Source: Bradyrhizobium sp. BRP22 (GTDB lineage Bacteria; Pseudomonadota; Alphaproteobacteria; Rhizobiales; Xanthobacteraceae). From it: a DNA stretch of 64,000 bases. The notes under the pieces were generated by a model, which worked only from the letters and a program-made list of their open reading frames with translations, had not been told where the DNA came from and ran no database searches. The position numbers and the translations under genes are program-made. The DNA lies in NCBI RefSeq assembly GCF_020194175.1, contig NZ_JADYVX010000013.1, positions 62,001 through 126,000 on the forward strand, in the 5' to 3' direction. This document shows positions 44,413 through 55,500 of the stretch, piece after piece. How positions within the stretch are numbered: position 1 is the stretch's first letter; each line of letters starts with the position of its first letter.

Positions 44413-45411
44413 TCACGCTTGCTCACGCTCGTTTGTCCGGCACGCGGGAGGACTACTCTGCTGCCGCCCGTTGGCCTCGTTAAGATAGGCCCGGTATGCC
44501 AACGCGATGCCATCTTCCAGCGGGGTGCGCGCTCGCCAGCCGAGCGCGGTGAGATGGCTGACATCGAGCAGCTTGCGCGGCGTTCCGTTTGGGCGCGAGG
44601 TGTCATAGCTGATTGTGCCCGTATAGCCGACGATATGCGCGACTTGCCGCGCGAACTCCGCAATAGAGATGTCCTCGCCTCGGCCGATGTTGACTATTGC
44701 GCTATCAGAATAGACCTTCATCAGGTGGACGCAGGCGTCTGCCATGTCGTCTACATAGAGGAACTCGCGGCGCGGCGCGCCCGTCCCCCAGACCACCACA
44801 TTGTCGGCGCCTGACAGTTTGGCCTCGTGGAAGCGGCGGATCAGGGCGGCGACCAGATGGCTATATTCCGGGTGATAATTGTCGCCTGGGCCGTAAAGAT
44901 TGGTAGGCATCACACTGATGAAGTCGCACCCGTACTGGTTACGATAGGCCTCCGCCAGCTTAATGCCGGCGATCTTGGCGATCGCGTACGGTTCGTTCGT
45001 CGGCTCCAATGACCCGGTCAGCATGGAGTCCTCGCGTAGCGGCTGCGGGGCGAGTTTTGGATAGATACAGGAGGATCCGAGAAACATCAGCTTCTCGACC
45101 CCAGTCAGGTACGCCGCGTGGATCACATTCGCCGCAATGGCGAGATTGTCGTACAGGAATTCGGCCCGCAGCGTGTTGTTGGCGACGATGCCGCCGACCT
45201 TGGCCGCCGCGAGAAATACCGCCTGCGGTGCCTTTCTCGCAAACCAGTCGAACACCTCCGCCTGGTCGCGCAAGTCGAGCTCGCTACGGTCCGCCGTGAG
45301 CAGCGTGACATCCTCCTGTGTCAGCCGGCGCAACAGAGCCGAGCCGACCATGCCGCGGTGGCCGGCCACGAAAACCGTTTTGCCCTTCAGCTCAAATGGC
45401 GTTAGTGCCAT
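44413..45411 (-). CDS. nolK: GDP-L-fucose synthase NolK
   Basis: A 332-residue epimerase/reductase that makes GDP-L-fucose for Nod-factor decoration. It shows the NAD(P)-binding GHRGMVGSALLRRL, the catalytic Ser-Tyr-Lys set (GSSCIYPKLAPQP, then NEPYAIAKIAGIKL) and VMPTNLYGPGDNYHPEYSHL. Length is about 20 above the usual because of a polar tail. ATG 45411 overlaps the noeL end by 20 bases; an ATG at 45438 is possible but unnecessary. Confidence 0.93.
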   Translation of the reverse strand: MALTPFELKGKTVFVAGHRGMVGSALLRRLTQEDVTLLTADRSELDLRDQAEVFDWFARKAPQAVFLAAAKVGGIVANNTLRAEFLYDNLAIAANVIHAAYLTGVEKLMFLGSSCIYPKLAPQPLREDSMLTGSLEPTNEPYAIAKIAGIKLAEAYRNQYGCDFISVMPTNLYGPGDNYHPEYSHLVAALIRRFHEAKLSGADNVVVWGTGAPRREFLYVDDMADACVHLMKVYSDSAIVNIGRGEDISIAEFARQVAHIVGYTGTISYDTSRPNGTPRKLLDVSHLTALGWRARTPLEDGIALAYRAYLNEANGRQQSSPPACRTNEREQA

Positions 45412-46477
45412 TGGCAACCTCCCGCCACGCGATCGCAAGATCGCTCGCCATCATTTCCCTGACCAGCTGCGTGAAGCTGCGCTTCGGCTTCCAGCCGAGT
45501 TTTTGTCGCGCCTTGCTCGCGTCGCCGATCAGAATGTCGACTTCGGTGGGGCGGAAATAAGTGGGATCAATGCGTACCACGGCGTTGCCGGACTTGCCGT
45601 CGATGCCGGTTTCCTCGGCTCCCTTGCCGTGCCATTCGATGCTGCGGCCGATCTCGGCAAAGGCGAGCTCGACGAAATCCCGCACTGAGCGCGTCTCGCC
45701 CGTCGCCAGCACAAAGTCGTCAGGCTGGTCCGCCTGCAGGATCGCATGCATGCCCTCGACATAGTCTTTCGCATGTCCCCAGTCGCGCTTGGCCTCGAGA
45801 TTCCCCAGATAGAGCGTCTCCTCCAGCCCCACTTCGATGCGAGCAACGCCGCGGGTGATCTTGCGGGTGACGAAGGTCTCGCCGCGGATCGGGCTCTCGT
45901 GATTGAACAGGATACCGTTACAGGCGAACATGCCGTAAGCTTCGCGATAATTCACAGTAATCCAGTAGCCGTACAGTTTTGCGACGCCGTACGGCGAACG
46001 AGGATAGAACGGAGTGGTTTCTTTCTGCGGGATCTCTTGCACAAGGCCGTATAATTCCGACGTGGAGGCCTGGTAGAAGCGCGTCTCCGTCTCCATGCCG
46101 AGAATGCGGATCGCCTCGAGCAGGCGCAGAACGCCGATCGCGTCGGCATTCGCCGTATATTCGGGGCTCTCAAAGCTGACGCCAACATGGCTTTGGGCAG
46201 CGAGATTGTAGATCTCGGTCGGGCGGATCTGCTGCATCAGGCGGATCAGATTGGTCGAATCTGTCATATCGCCATAGTGCATCAGGAACGGCACATCTCC
46301 GACATGGCGATCTTCATAGAGATGATCCACCCGCGCTGTATTGAACGAGGACGAGCGTCGCTTGATACCATGCACAATATAGCCGAGGCTGAGCAGATAT
46401 TCGGCAAGATAAGCGCCATCCTGCCCCGTCACCCCGGTAATCAGCGCTACGCGCCGCTGAGACTCCAGAGCCGTCAT
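45392..46477 (-). CDS. noeL: GDP-mannose 4,6-dehydratase NoeL
   Basis: A 361-residue short-chain dehydratase making the substrate of NolK. Motifs: ALITGVTGQDGAYLAEYLLS, FYQASTSELYGLVQEIPQKE (Ser/Thr of the active site), PYGVAKLYGYWITVNYREAY (Tyr and Lys), NHESPIRGETFVTRKITRG. In USDA110 the order is nodZ-noeL-nolK; here no nodZ lies upstream within the window. ATG 46477 is chosen; a start at 46498 adds seven residues. Confidence 0.95.
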   Translation of the reverse strand: MTALESQRRVALITGVTGQDGAYLAEYLLSLGYIVHGIKRRSSSFNTARVDHLYEDRHVGDVPFLMHYGDMTDSTNLIRLMQQIRPTEIYNLAAQSHVGVSFESPEYTANADAIGVLRLLEAIRILGMETETRFYQASTSELYGLVQEIPQKETTPFYPRSPYGVAKLYGYWITVNYREAYGMFACNGILFNHESPIRGETFVTRKITRGVARIEVGLEETLYLGNLEAKRDWGHAKDYVEGMHAILQADQPDDFVLATGETRSVRDFVELAFAEIGRSIEWHGKGAEETGIDGKSGNAVVRIDPTYFRPTEVDILIGDASKARQKLGWKPKRSFTQLVREMMASDLAIAWREVANGTNAI

Positions 46478-46499
46478 TCTCTCTCCGGTTACGCGCAAG

Positions 46500-46923
46500 A
46501 ATGCATTTTCGAAGTCTAACTTTAAGTCGAGTCAAATCAGGCGGTTAGCCCGCGGGTCAGCATCGGTTCGGCGTTAAATGCTAAAGCGGACGCGATTGTA
46601 TTGTGTCCTGGTGCGCTCGCTTTGCATTAACAATCGCATGAATACGACGCGCCTATTGAAACGCTAAAGATGCGCAGGGGGCGGCATCCGAGAAAGCCAC
46701 GAATTGATCGAGCAGTCACTGTTTATCGTCGCGCCCGCGCATGCGCCATCTATACGTTGATATAAATTGCACCGAGATAGCGTGAGTGTATTGAGGTATT
46801 CGAAAATAAAGTTCAATGGACCTACGCGAGGCAATGTAAGCATTTTGCTGCCGAGCGCTCCGTAAGCTCTCCCGCAGACTGCCGCATGGACGTCGGCAGG
46901 CTTTCTCTAAGAGACCGTATTTC
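46500..46923. promoter_or_regulatory. Divergent promoter region of noeL-nolK and the NoeI-like gene
   Basis: An A+T-rich 420-base gap between divergent genes must hold both promoters. A segment near 46627 (CATTAACAATCGCATGAATA) shows a partial match to the AACAATCG centre of nod boxes, but the rest of the consensus is poor. No gene is seen. Confidence 0.4.
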
Positions 46924-47580
46924 ATGGAACAAAAACCTTCCTTAACGGTACATCGGCAGATAGTTTCTCTTCTTCAAAAGCCGGATGCCGTCATCTTGGA
47001 CATCGGCTGCAACGACGGAACCGATACGCGAAAGTTTCTCGAGCTCTGCCCGCAGGCGCAGCTCTACTGTTTTGAGCCAGACCCCCGAGCGGCCGCTCGC
47101 TTCAAGAAAAACTTGGATCTATTCCTCGATAGGGTGAAGCTATTTGAAATCGCGATCAGTGACCGAAATGGTAGGATCGAGTTCCATCCAAGCAATGGGG
47201 ATGGAGATGCGAAGGAATGGGATCTCTCTGGCTCGATACGGCGACCCAAAAATCATCTCGTGGAATATGGCTGGGTTCGGTTTGATGATCCCATCTCAGT
47301 TGAAACTCGACGGTTGGATGACTGGTGCAGCCAGGCGAATATAAAAGACATCGATTTCATCTGGATGGATGTGCAAGGGGCCGAGTCCGATGTGATCGCT
47401 GGCGGCAAACAGACCTTGAGCAACACACGGTTCATCTACACAGAATACAGCGACCAGGAACTCTATGAAGGGCAAAAATCCCTGCAAGCCATTCTTGACC
47501 TGCTACCTTCGTTCGAAGTGGTGACCCAGTATCCCCACGGGGTTGAGGGTGATGTATTGCTTAGGAACACGAGCCTTTAG
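46924..47580 (+). CDS. noeI: FkbM-family methyltransferase, probable Nod-factor fucose 2-O-methyltransferase NoeI
   Basis: A 218-residue SAM-dependent methyltransferase: motif I VILDIGCNDGTDTRKFLELC, motif II acidic LYCFEPDP, and the FkbM signature DFIWMDVQGAESDVIAGGKQ. NoeI methylates the fucose of Nod factors and, as I recall, belongs to this family; the place next to noeL-nolK supports that role. The symbol is inferred from context, and another sugar substrate cannot be excluded. Confidence 0.65.
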   Translation: MEQKPSLTVHRQIVSLLQKPDAVILDIGCNDGTDTRKFLELCPQAQLYCFEPDPRAAARFKKNLDLFLDRVKLFEIAISDRNGRIEFHPSNGDGDAKEWDLSGSIRRPKNHLVEYGWVRFDDPISVETRRLDDWCSQANIKDIDFIWMDVQGAESDVIAGGKQTLSNTRFIYTEYSDQELYEGQKSLQAILDLLPSFEVVTQYPHGVEGDVLLRNTSL

Positions 47581-47659
47581 AACGATCCCTCGTCTGCTTC
47601 TCGCCAGCTGTAGGGCTACCCAGCGCTCACCGTAGAGTTCATTAGCAGGTAAACTAGCA

Positions 47660-49050
47660 CTACAGTTGCGATTTTTGCTTGAGATGGCTCTGCGCGCGTT
47701 GGCGTGATGAGCCCTGCGCCAGGACGACCAAGCGAGTAAGTGTGCATGCGAGATGCGTCGCTGCGCAAGCTGCATGGCGATGCGCCGATTTCCTGAATCG
47801 ACCGGCGGATCAAGAACGATACTTCGGTCGGGCGCGATCGCGTTTTTTTGGGCGCGGCGTTGGCCCGAGAACGGACGACGGCCATGATGGCAAAGGCAAG
47901 CATGACGAGTGAGACATGGCGATGCCAGCCGTGCCAGGAGCAAGCTTCGTTGTGATCAAGACCGAGTTCGCTGTTGGTCGTTTCGAAGCTGTCCTCGATG
48001 ACACGGCGATGGCCTTCCACTAACACCAGCTTCTGGATTTCTGGATGGACGTGCCCTTGGGGCACCACGTGGAGTAAAACGCCAAGCTGCCGTCGGCAAT
48101 GTTGCGGCGGATCAGAAGACCTCGCGTCCATTCCCTCGCAAGGACATCATCGTATTCGCTTCCGTCGAGATCGGCCAGCTCGACATAGGCCCAGTCGTGC
48201 AGGCGGCGGACCTTTGGTGTCTCGCCAGACGACAGGCGGCGCCAGGCCTGCTTGGGAAGGCCCTGTGCGATCGTGTAGGCGGTGCCGCCGACAGGCTGTC
48301 CCTTGCCCCAGGAATAGAACGCGTGATCGGACGCAACACCCAGAACATAGCCTTTGCATGCGTTGCGCAGCAGGGTTCAATCTCTCCCGTGCCGTACACG
48401 CTGTCCGCCGCAACGAACGAGAAACGGCACCTTTGCGGCGATCGCCCGAGCGATCATGCGACGCGCGATTTTAGGCTTCGTCGCAAAGCCAACATCCCGC
48501 GGCACATGCGGCGTTCAGGCGAACGCGGTCGTTCGTCCATTGCTTTGGCAGGTACAGCGCACGGTCGATGAAGGCATGACCATGCCGCGACACATAGCAG
48601 GCGAATACGCCAATCTGGCAAGTGGTGATCTTGCCCGCCGAGCCAGTGTACTGACGTGCCACCCCGCACGACGCCTTCCCCTGCTTCAAAAAGCCGCTCT
48701 CGTCGATCACCAGAAGCGCGTCGTCATCGCCAAGGGATTCCCAGCGCGTACTCACGTACGATGTCGCGTCGCGCGTCGGCATCCCATCGTCCCCGGCCGA
48801 GGATCGCCTGCTGGCGCCACGGGCCTTTGTCGCCGGCCGCTTCCGCCCGCATCCAATCCGTCTTGCCCGGCTCGTTGCTCAACAGGCCGTCGAGAAACTG
48901 CCCCGCCGAGATCGCGACCCGCTCCTGCGTAAACAGCGAAACGAATTCGTTGCTTGGACTCTCGCAACAAAGAAGCCCATAGCGTCAGCGTATCTCGACG
49001 ACGCTCCACCAGTCATCAAGTCCCGAATCATGGTCGCCCATAGATTCAGA
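47660..49050 (-). pseudogene. Decayed IS701-family transposase
   Basis: On the minus strand, pieces in changing frames follow the order of IS701-type transposases: LFTQERVAISAGQFLDGLLS, WDADARRDIVREY, LLVIDESGFLKQGKASCGVA, GSAGKITTCQIGVFACYVSR, then LVEGHRRVIEDSFETTNSEL, SWHGWHRHVSLVMLAFAIMA. At least four frame breaks or stops make it inactive. I cannot identify its inverted repeats. Confidence 0.88.
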
Positions 49051-49186
49051 ACGACCTGAAAATTGCAACTGTAGTGCTAGTAAAGCGGAGGCGGGCGACT
49101 GGCGCAGGCGACCCGGTGGGTGGCGTCGCGAGACGTTCCCTATCCCGATCAATCCGGGCGCTTCCATCTAGCAATGACTTGCTCTA

Positions 49187-50029
49187 GGGTCCGTACTCAA
49201 TAAGGATTCCCGCTGAGGCAAAGTTATGATTCAAGACCTCCGAGTCGAGGGGGGCTTGATGGGGCAGAAGCTGTACTGGCTGAGCGAAGTGGAATGGAAG
49301 CGGATTGAACCGCTATTGCCGCGTGGGCGGCGCGGTGCTCACCGCGTGGACGACCGACGTGTGATCAGCGGGATCCTTCACATGCTGCGATCGGGCGCTC
49401 GCTGGCGAGACTGCCCGGCAGATTACGGCCCCTACACGACAATCTATAACCGCTTCAATCGCTGGAGCCGCCAAGGCGTGTGGGGCAATATTTTCTACGC
49501 CTTGACCGGCTCAACCGGCCGGGTCGGGACAATGTCCATCGACGCGACCCACATCAAAGCCCACCGCTCGGCGGTGGGCGCAAAAGGGGGGACTTCCAGC
49601 AAGCGGTCGGCCGCTCGCGAGGCGGACGCACCACCAAAATCCACGCGCTGACAGAGGATCACGGACGTCCGATCGCCTTCGTGATCACTCCTGGCAATTG
49701 CCATGACCTCACGGCGGCACGCGATCTGCTGCCTGCCGTCTCTCCTGCGCGACGATTGCTGGCTGACAGGGCCTATGACGCCAATAGCCTGCGTGAGTGG
49801 TTGGCCGAGCGCGGAACAAAGGCAGTAATTCCGCCCAACCCAACTCGCAAGCATCCGCACCGATACGACGTGAAGGCCTACAAAGGACGCAATCTTATCG
49901 AGCGCATGTTTTGCCGCCTCAAAGACTTCAGGCGAATTGCGACCCGCTACGACAAGCGAGCCGACAACTTCCTCTCGGCCATCCTCCTGGCCGCCGCCGT
50001 CACTTGGTGGATCAATTGAGTCCGGACCC
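49187..50029 (+). mobile_element. IS5-family (IS427-type) insertion sequence, complete
   Basis: Terminal inverted repeats GGGTCCGTACTCAAT and ATTGAGTCCGGACCC match in 14 of 15 positions, flanked by a TA at each end (49185-49186 and 50030-50031), consistent with the short target duplication of this group. The 843-base length is typical. It carries the two overlapping transposase frames described separately. Confidence 0.88.
49226..50019 (+). CDS. IS5-type transposase, orfA-orfB joined by frameshift
   Basis: OrfA (49226-49651, 141 aa; YWLSEVEWKRIEPLLPRGRR, SIDATHIKAHRSAVG with the first catalytic Asp) and orfB (open from about 49480 to 50019; RLLADRAYDANSLREWLAER, KAYKGRNLIERMFCRLKDFR with the final Glu) overlap. 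A slippery AAAAGGGGGG run at about 49582-49592 is where ribosomes could change frame to give the full DDE enzyme. The arrangement is normal for IS427-group elements. Confidence 0.88.
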
Positions 50030-50031
50030 TA

Positions 50032-51525
50032 GTAGGGCCAATTGTCAGGCTTCAGACAAGTATCGGCTCTTGACGGTCACGCGCATAACCACGAAGCCCT
50101 GCAAACCTACATTTTTGATGCGGCACGGCGCTTGCGTGTTCACCAATCACCGAGCACTTTCAGGGCCAGTGATGTTGGGGTGAGCGCGTGAGTGTCGCCG
50201 TTTGCCTCTCCACAAACAGAGACCTTCGGCATGACTGTTGGCGATACTGATATCTCAGCTTGGCGAGGGCATGATCAGCTATTCGGTGATTGCCTTTCTC
50301 CCATTTGGGTCGTGGACTCATTTCCATCGTGACACTCGATCGAGTCCATTAGCCGAATGTTTGCGGCACTTGTATCTCGTCGGATTCATGTTGCTCGCGC
50401 CTCGTCTGTATTGGTGATCGGCATAACCTCGAGCCACGGCAGGCGATTTCGAATGGTCGGGCTGATTTCTTCGTGGCTTTAATTGTTTGTCCTAACATTC
50501 GTGCCGATGATTTTCGGCTGAAGTTTCGTGCGCTATACCTTTGGGTTGTCGGGACAGTCGCAACGAGGTCCTGTGCTGACCGAACGGGTTGTGGACTTGT
50601 TCTGTGTCAATCGGGCCAATGCTGATGGAATTGCCAATCCTCATCTGGCCGCCGCGACTTTTCCAGCTCTGGCGCGTCTCCGCTGTCGAACGGGTTCGAG
50701 CAGCGATGGAGCCAAGTTTGGTTAAGCACATCCCGCAAAAGAGGGCGGACGACCCAGGAGATCAAGTTGCCGCGTTCACTGAACTGGAGCTTTCAGGCAG
50801 GGTCGTCCGGAGCTCCATATGGATGGGCTCGTCAACTCGGTCCTGATCCCCAAACCACTTCCTGTGGGCCTCCGCAGTTTTACATCGCCGAAGGCTAGGA
50901 CAAGTACATACACGCTAATGATGGCGCCAAATGCCAGTGGCAATGCCTTTGGTCCTCGCGTGTATATGGACGCACACAATCAACGAATGGTATGCGCGAT
51001 TTCGCAGATGGACACCGAAAAAATCTCCGCATTCCGGAACTCACTAGCTGACGCTTTCATTCAAGAGGCTGCGGATCCCCCAGAGGACTTCCTGGCGTGA
51101 ACGTCGACCAATCGGTCGCGGAGGACTGGGCGGTTAGCGCAATGAATGGCATCATGGCCCGTTGCATGGTTGTAAACAATGATAGAGGGATCCAACAGTA
51201 TAGTAACGATTGACCTCACCAACCGAACGAAAAGGTCTCAAAATTCATCGGCTCGGGCGGCTATCCGGAACAACCGTCCCAGCGAGAGTCTGCACACAAT
51301 GTCCCGCACCGACCTGGATGTCCACCCGTCCCCGCGGCTTCGAAGCGTCAGGTCAACCATATGTGCGAGCCGTGCTGTGTGTGACGGCTCGTATCTTGCC
51401 GGTCAGCTCGCATCCGACAGGATGTGGCAGAGAACCGCTTACACCCCACTGGTGAAACAAGTCAATATGGCATCCGTTCTCAAGAGCCGATTGTCCTAGC
51501 TACGACACCCAGCGGCTTGGCTGCA
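50032..51525. other. Gene-poor region right of the IS5 element
   Basis: No convincing gene on either strand. Short frames near 50589-51100 lack ribosome sites and known products. Probably old remnants. Confidence 0.5.
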
Positions 51526-51529
51526 GATC

Positions 51530-52095
51530 CATCGTTCGATTGAATCTCCTGTCCAATCAGGCTGCGTGTGAGCGAGCGATGCTCGCGCGCTTGGAACGTC
51601 GATCAACGCCAAGTTCTGGAAAATCTGCAGCCGGGCGCCTCCTCCGGAGCTTGAATGGTCGAGAGCCTTATGCGGACTCCGCTTGCCCTTGGGTTGCTAT
51701 GCTTGTCCCGTATCAGGAAGCAGCACCTGACGAAGCCGCGGAGTTTTGAGGAATCCGGCGCAACCAGAGCGGCCGTTGCCGTCCTGACGATCTTGATCGG
51801 GCTGGAATAAGCCCACAGATCCTCGCCACTGCCAAATACATCTTTGGTAATGATGGGCGGGAGCGCCTCGCGCATTAATAGACTTGCGGCGGCGCTAGAT
51901 CACCAAGCTGTGAGGATTTGTCGTACCTGGAACCGGGGTGTGCCCCGACGCGAGGGCTATGGGGGCTTGAACTCTACGTAGCGTCAGGTTGTACAGTCTC
52001 AGTCATACATCGCCATCGCTCTGAAGCTCATGATCACGAGGAGAGGCTTCAATCTCTGAAGGCGTCAGGTGCGTTGAAGTATGTGGCTATGCAAG
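51530..52095 (+). repeat. Segmental duplication copy A, upstream of the SUMO-protease effector
   Basis: The region shares long stretches with 55924-56612: CCTGTCCAATCA-GCTGCGT, CAAGTTCTGGAAA-CTGCAGCC, GATCACCAAGCTG-AGGATTTG and CAGGTTGTACAGTCT. A piece containing GACGAAGCCGCGGA lies inverted in copy B. The right end carries a variant tts-like element near 51965-52010. Confidence 0.8.
51965..52015 (+). promoter_or_regulatory. Variant tts-like element, copy A
   Basis: GCTTGAACTCTACGTAGCGT followed by CAGGTTGTACAGTCTCAGTC. The same element precedes the SKWP gene and occurs in copy B. It lies about 530 bases before the effector start. Confidence 0.5.
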
Positions 52096-52541
52096 CACGT
52101 CGCGGTTGTGGCCAATGTGAGGACATGAACTGAAGACTTGAAGACGAAGCAGAAATTGCAGTGCAAGCATCGAAACCTGGATGTCTTCCAACCGCAATTG
52201 GACGGCCCGCTTTCGACTCCGATGTGCCGCATGCGACTTTGCCCGGGAGGAGACCGAACGCTGTTGCTTTTCGGTTGGGGCAAGTGTCTGGCTTTCGTTC
52301 TCCTGGTTGTTTTGCGGTTTAGCGAGCGGTCACCTGTCCCCAGGGCCGGGACGCTCTGCTGCAGCAGCCAAGTGTGGGCAGGTGTGAGTAATGCACGAGC
52401 TCGGAGCGGCGCGATGAACGGTCCGTTTGTTCAAGTTGGCGATCTTGATGGCCGGTTTTTTTAAGCTGGAGTCTACGCGGTCAGTGCACCGGAGTGTGGC
52501 TCCGGGGCAGCTATGAAGAGTTATCATCTAGGGAGAGTGGT

Positions 52542-55500
52542 ATGGAACCGGGCTACAACGATCTGAACTCTTGGATGCGCTGGTACGCCGAGCAACAGGA
52601 GCAGCAACGTGCGCGGCAAGAGGCAGACGTGGAGCCTGCGGATCAAGCTGGCTTTGAGCAGAAATTGGGTGAGCTGCAAATCCGTTCTCCCGAGGAGAGT
52701 TCGCCGGAGGTTAGTTCCCCCGACACTCCAGCCTCACAGTCGCATGAAAGCATCCAGCGTACAGACCTTGGTGGTTCGATGCGGATGTCGCCTCGACCCA
52801 ATCTGCGGGACAATTCGTTCGGCGGTACGCGGTACAGCGTCGATATACCTCGTGCTCAGCCTGGCTCGGCTGCAAACGATTACCGGTCTGACTTGCGGGA
52901 CAGGGCAGTCGGTAGCATGCACCACACAGCGTCATCGGAACCGCAGCCAGCCGCGTGGACGAAGGACAGTAAAAGCCATGGACTATTTTCTCGGGTCAAA
53001 TCAAGGCTTGGCAAAGTCTTCGAGAGGAGTGGTCGTGAAAAGTCGTCGGCTGGCTCGACGTCCGACGCGGTCTATTCAGAGCTTCGCATGGATTTCGCCA
53101 AGCGTAGTCGCCCCCCGATGCATGAGCCTTATGCCGACGACGCCAGGATCATTAATGAGCTGCGCGACGAAGATCTGACCAAGCTCGGACCCGAGGCGAC
53201 GACTCGCCAGAGAAACGTGGTCTTTAATATGGTCAGCAGTCGACGAAGGTTCAGTGCTTGGCTCCAAAGTGAGCAGAGAGGGAGCATAGTGAGCCGACTC
53301 ACCGGCACCGATCAGCAGCAACGGTCGTTGGACGAGGATTACAGGGACTTTACCGCTTCCGAGGGAAAGCTGGTGGGCATGGGTTTCGATCGGCTTCGGC
53401 AGTTCCTAGGCGCTGAGCCCCAATCGAAAAAGCATCCTTATCCCGATGACGCCCGCATCATTGATGGCCTGGAAAAGGAAGACCTGAGCAAGCTCAAACC
53501 CGAGGAGACTCGCCAGAGAAAAGTTATCCAAGGGTTGGCCAGCAATCGACGAAAGTTCAGTGATTGGCTCCAAAGGGAGCAGAGGGGGAGCATAGTGAGC
53601 CGACTCACCGGCACCGCTCAGCAGCAACGATCGTTGAACGACGATTACACGGACTTTAAAGCAGCGCATGGAAAAGTGGGCGTGGGCTTCGATCGGCTTC
53701 GGCAGTTCCTGGGCGCTGAGTCCCAATCGAAGAAGCATCTTTATCCCGATGACGCCCGCATCATTGACGGCCTGGAAAAGACAGAGCTGAGCATGCTCAA
53801 ACCCGAGGAGACTCGCCAGAGAAAAAAAGCTATCCAAAATCAGGCCGGCAATCGACGAAGATTCAGTGGTTGGCTCCAAACGGAGCAGAGGGGGAGCATA
53901 GTGAGCCGAATCACCGGCACCGATCAGCAGCAACAGTCGTTGAAAGACGATTACACGGACTTTGCAGCAGCGCATGGAAAAGTGAGCGTGGGCTTCGATC
54001 GGCTTCGGCACTACGTATGGGTCGTCAAGGCGAACGCTGCACTGGGGGTCTCCCCAAAGCAGGCGGGTGGGGAGCCGCGGCCTGGCGAGTCGAGCTCAGC
54101 ATGGTCGCCGCACCTGCCGTCCGATTTTGAGTGGCCGACGCCGGAAGGCGCGCCAGCTCGGTCGTCGGAGATCTACCGCGGTCTCGGCTCGTTCGTTGAT
54201 CTGCCGTCCACGCCGCAGGAGACGCGTGACGATGCTCAGTCTGCGCCGGTGGGTAGGCCCGCCGCCAGACCGCCGCTCTTCACCGGACCATCAGACGCGC
54301 CAGCTCGGTCGTCAGAGATCTACCGCGGTCTCGACTCTTTCGTTGATCTGCCGTCCACGCCGCGGGAGATGCGTGACGATGCTCAGTCTGTGCCGGTGGG
54401 TAGGGCTGCCGCCAGACCGCCGCTCTTCACCGGACCATCAGACGCGCCAGCTCGGTCGTCAGAGATCTACCGCGGTCTCGACTCTTTCGTTGATTTGCCG
54501 TCCACGCCGCAGGAGACGCGTGACGATGCTCAGTCTGCGCCGGTGGGTAGGGCCGCCGGCAGACCGCCGCTGTTCACCGGCGAATCAGACGCGCCAGCTC
54601 GGTCGTCAGAGATCTACCGCGGTCTCGACTCTTTCGTTGATCTGCCGGCCACACCGCACGAGATGCGTGACGATGCTCACTCAGCGCCGGTGCTCAGCCC
54701 TGCCGGTAGTGCCGCGTTCTTCGTCGGGCCATCAGGCGTGCTTCAGGAGCTTGAGGATATCGGATATCTCGTTCCCGAGGATTGGCAGCATGGCTCCCAG
54801 CCGGTGGCGGATGTCCAGCTCCGTATCCTGAATAACCACGGGTTGCTGCCGACCCAGTTCAGCGGCCCAAGGCAGGTTTTGATCAACGGTGAGACCTACT
54901 CGATCGCATTAGGGCCGCGAGGACGCGGTGCACAATTCATCCATCATCCTCGGCCGGCCCCGGTCCCGCGTGCTCAGATCGGCTCTTTGACCGGAGCCTC
55001 TTCCGTCGACCGCAGCGGACGCGTCCTGGGCCCCACGCAGTGGCTGGGTGACGAGCATATCGAGCGGGACTATGGGGTCCTGAGGCGGGAGTTGCAGGAG
55101 AGCAATCCCGATCTCGCCGCCCGGATGCGGTTCGTGGATCCTTTGATAGCCCAAATGTTGCGGTCAGGCTCCAACGAGGACGCGGAACGCGCATTCGGGT
55201 GGATTCGCGGTGATACAGCCGACTTCCTGTTCTTGCCGGTAAGCGATGCCAGCGCTGCGGATAGAGGGTGGCGCGGCAGTCACTGGTCGCTGCTGCTGGT
55301 TGATCGCCGCGATCGGGCAAGACCGGTTGCCTATCACTATGACTCTGCGCCAGGACCCAATAACTTGCCCGCAGAGCAGCTCGCAGAACGGCTGCAGGCC
55401 AACCTGCAACAGGGCTCCATGCGCGAGCAGAGCAATACCTATGATTGCGGCGTCTTTGTCGTGGACGGCACCCGGGAGCTGGTTAGGCGATTGGCGGAAG

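Noticed and set aside
46610..46650. AACAATCG in the noeL-noeI gap as nod box
   Set aside because: Only eight bases match; the ATCCA and ATG blocks upstream are not at the right distances. Kept only as a remark in the intergenic entry.
53406..54011. Minus frame of 201 codons with repeats
   Set aside because: Antisense shadow of the direct repeats in the SUMO-protease effector.
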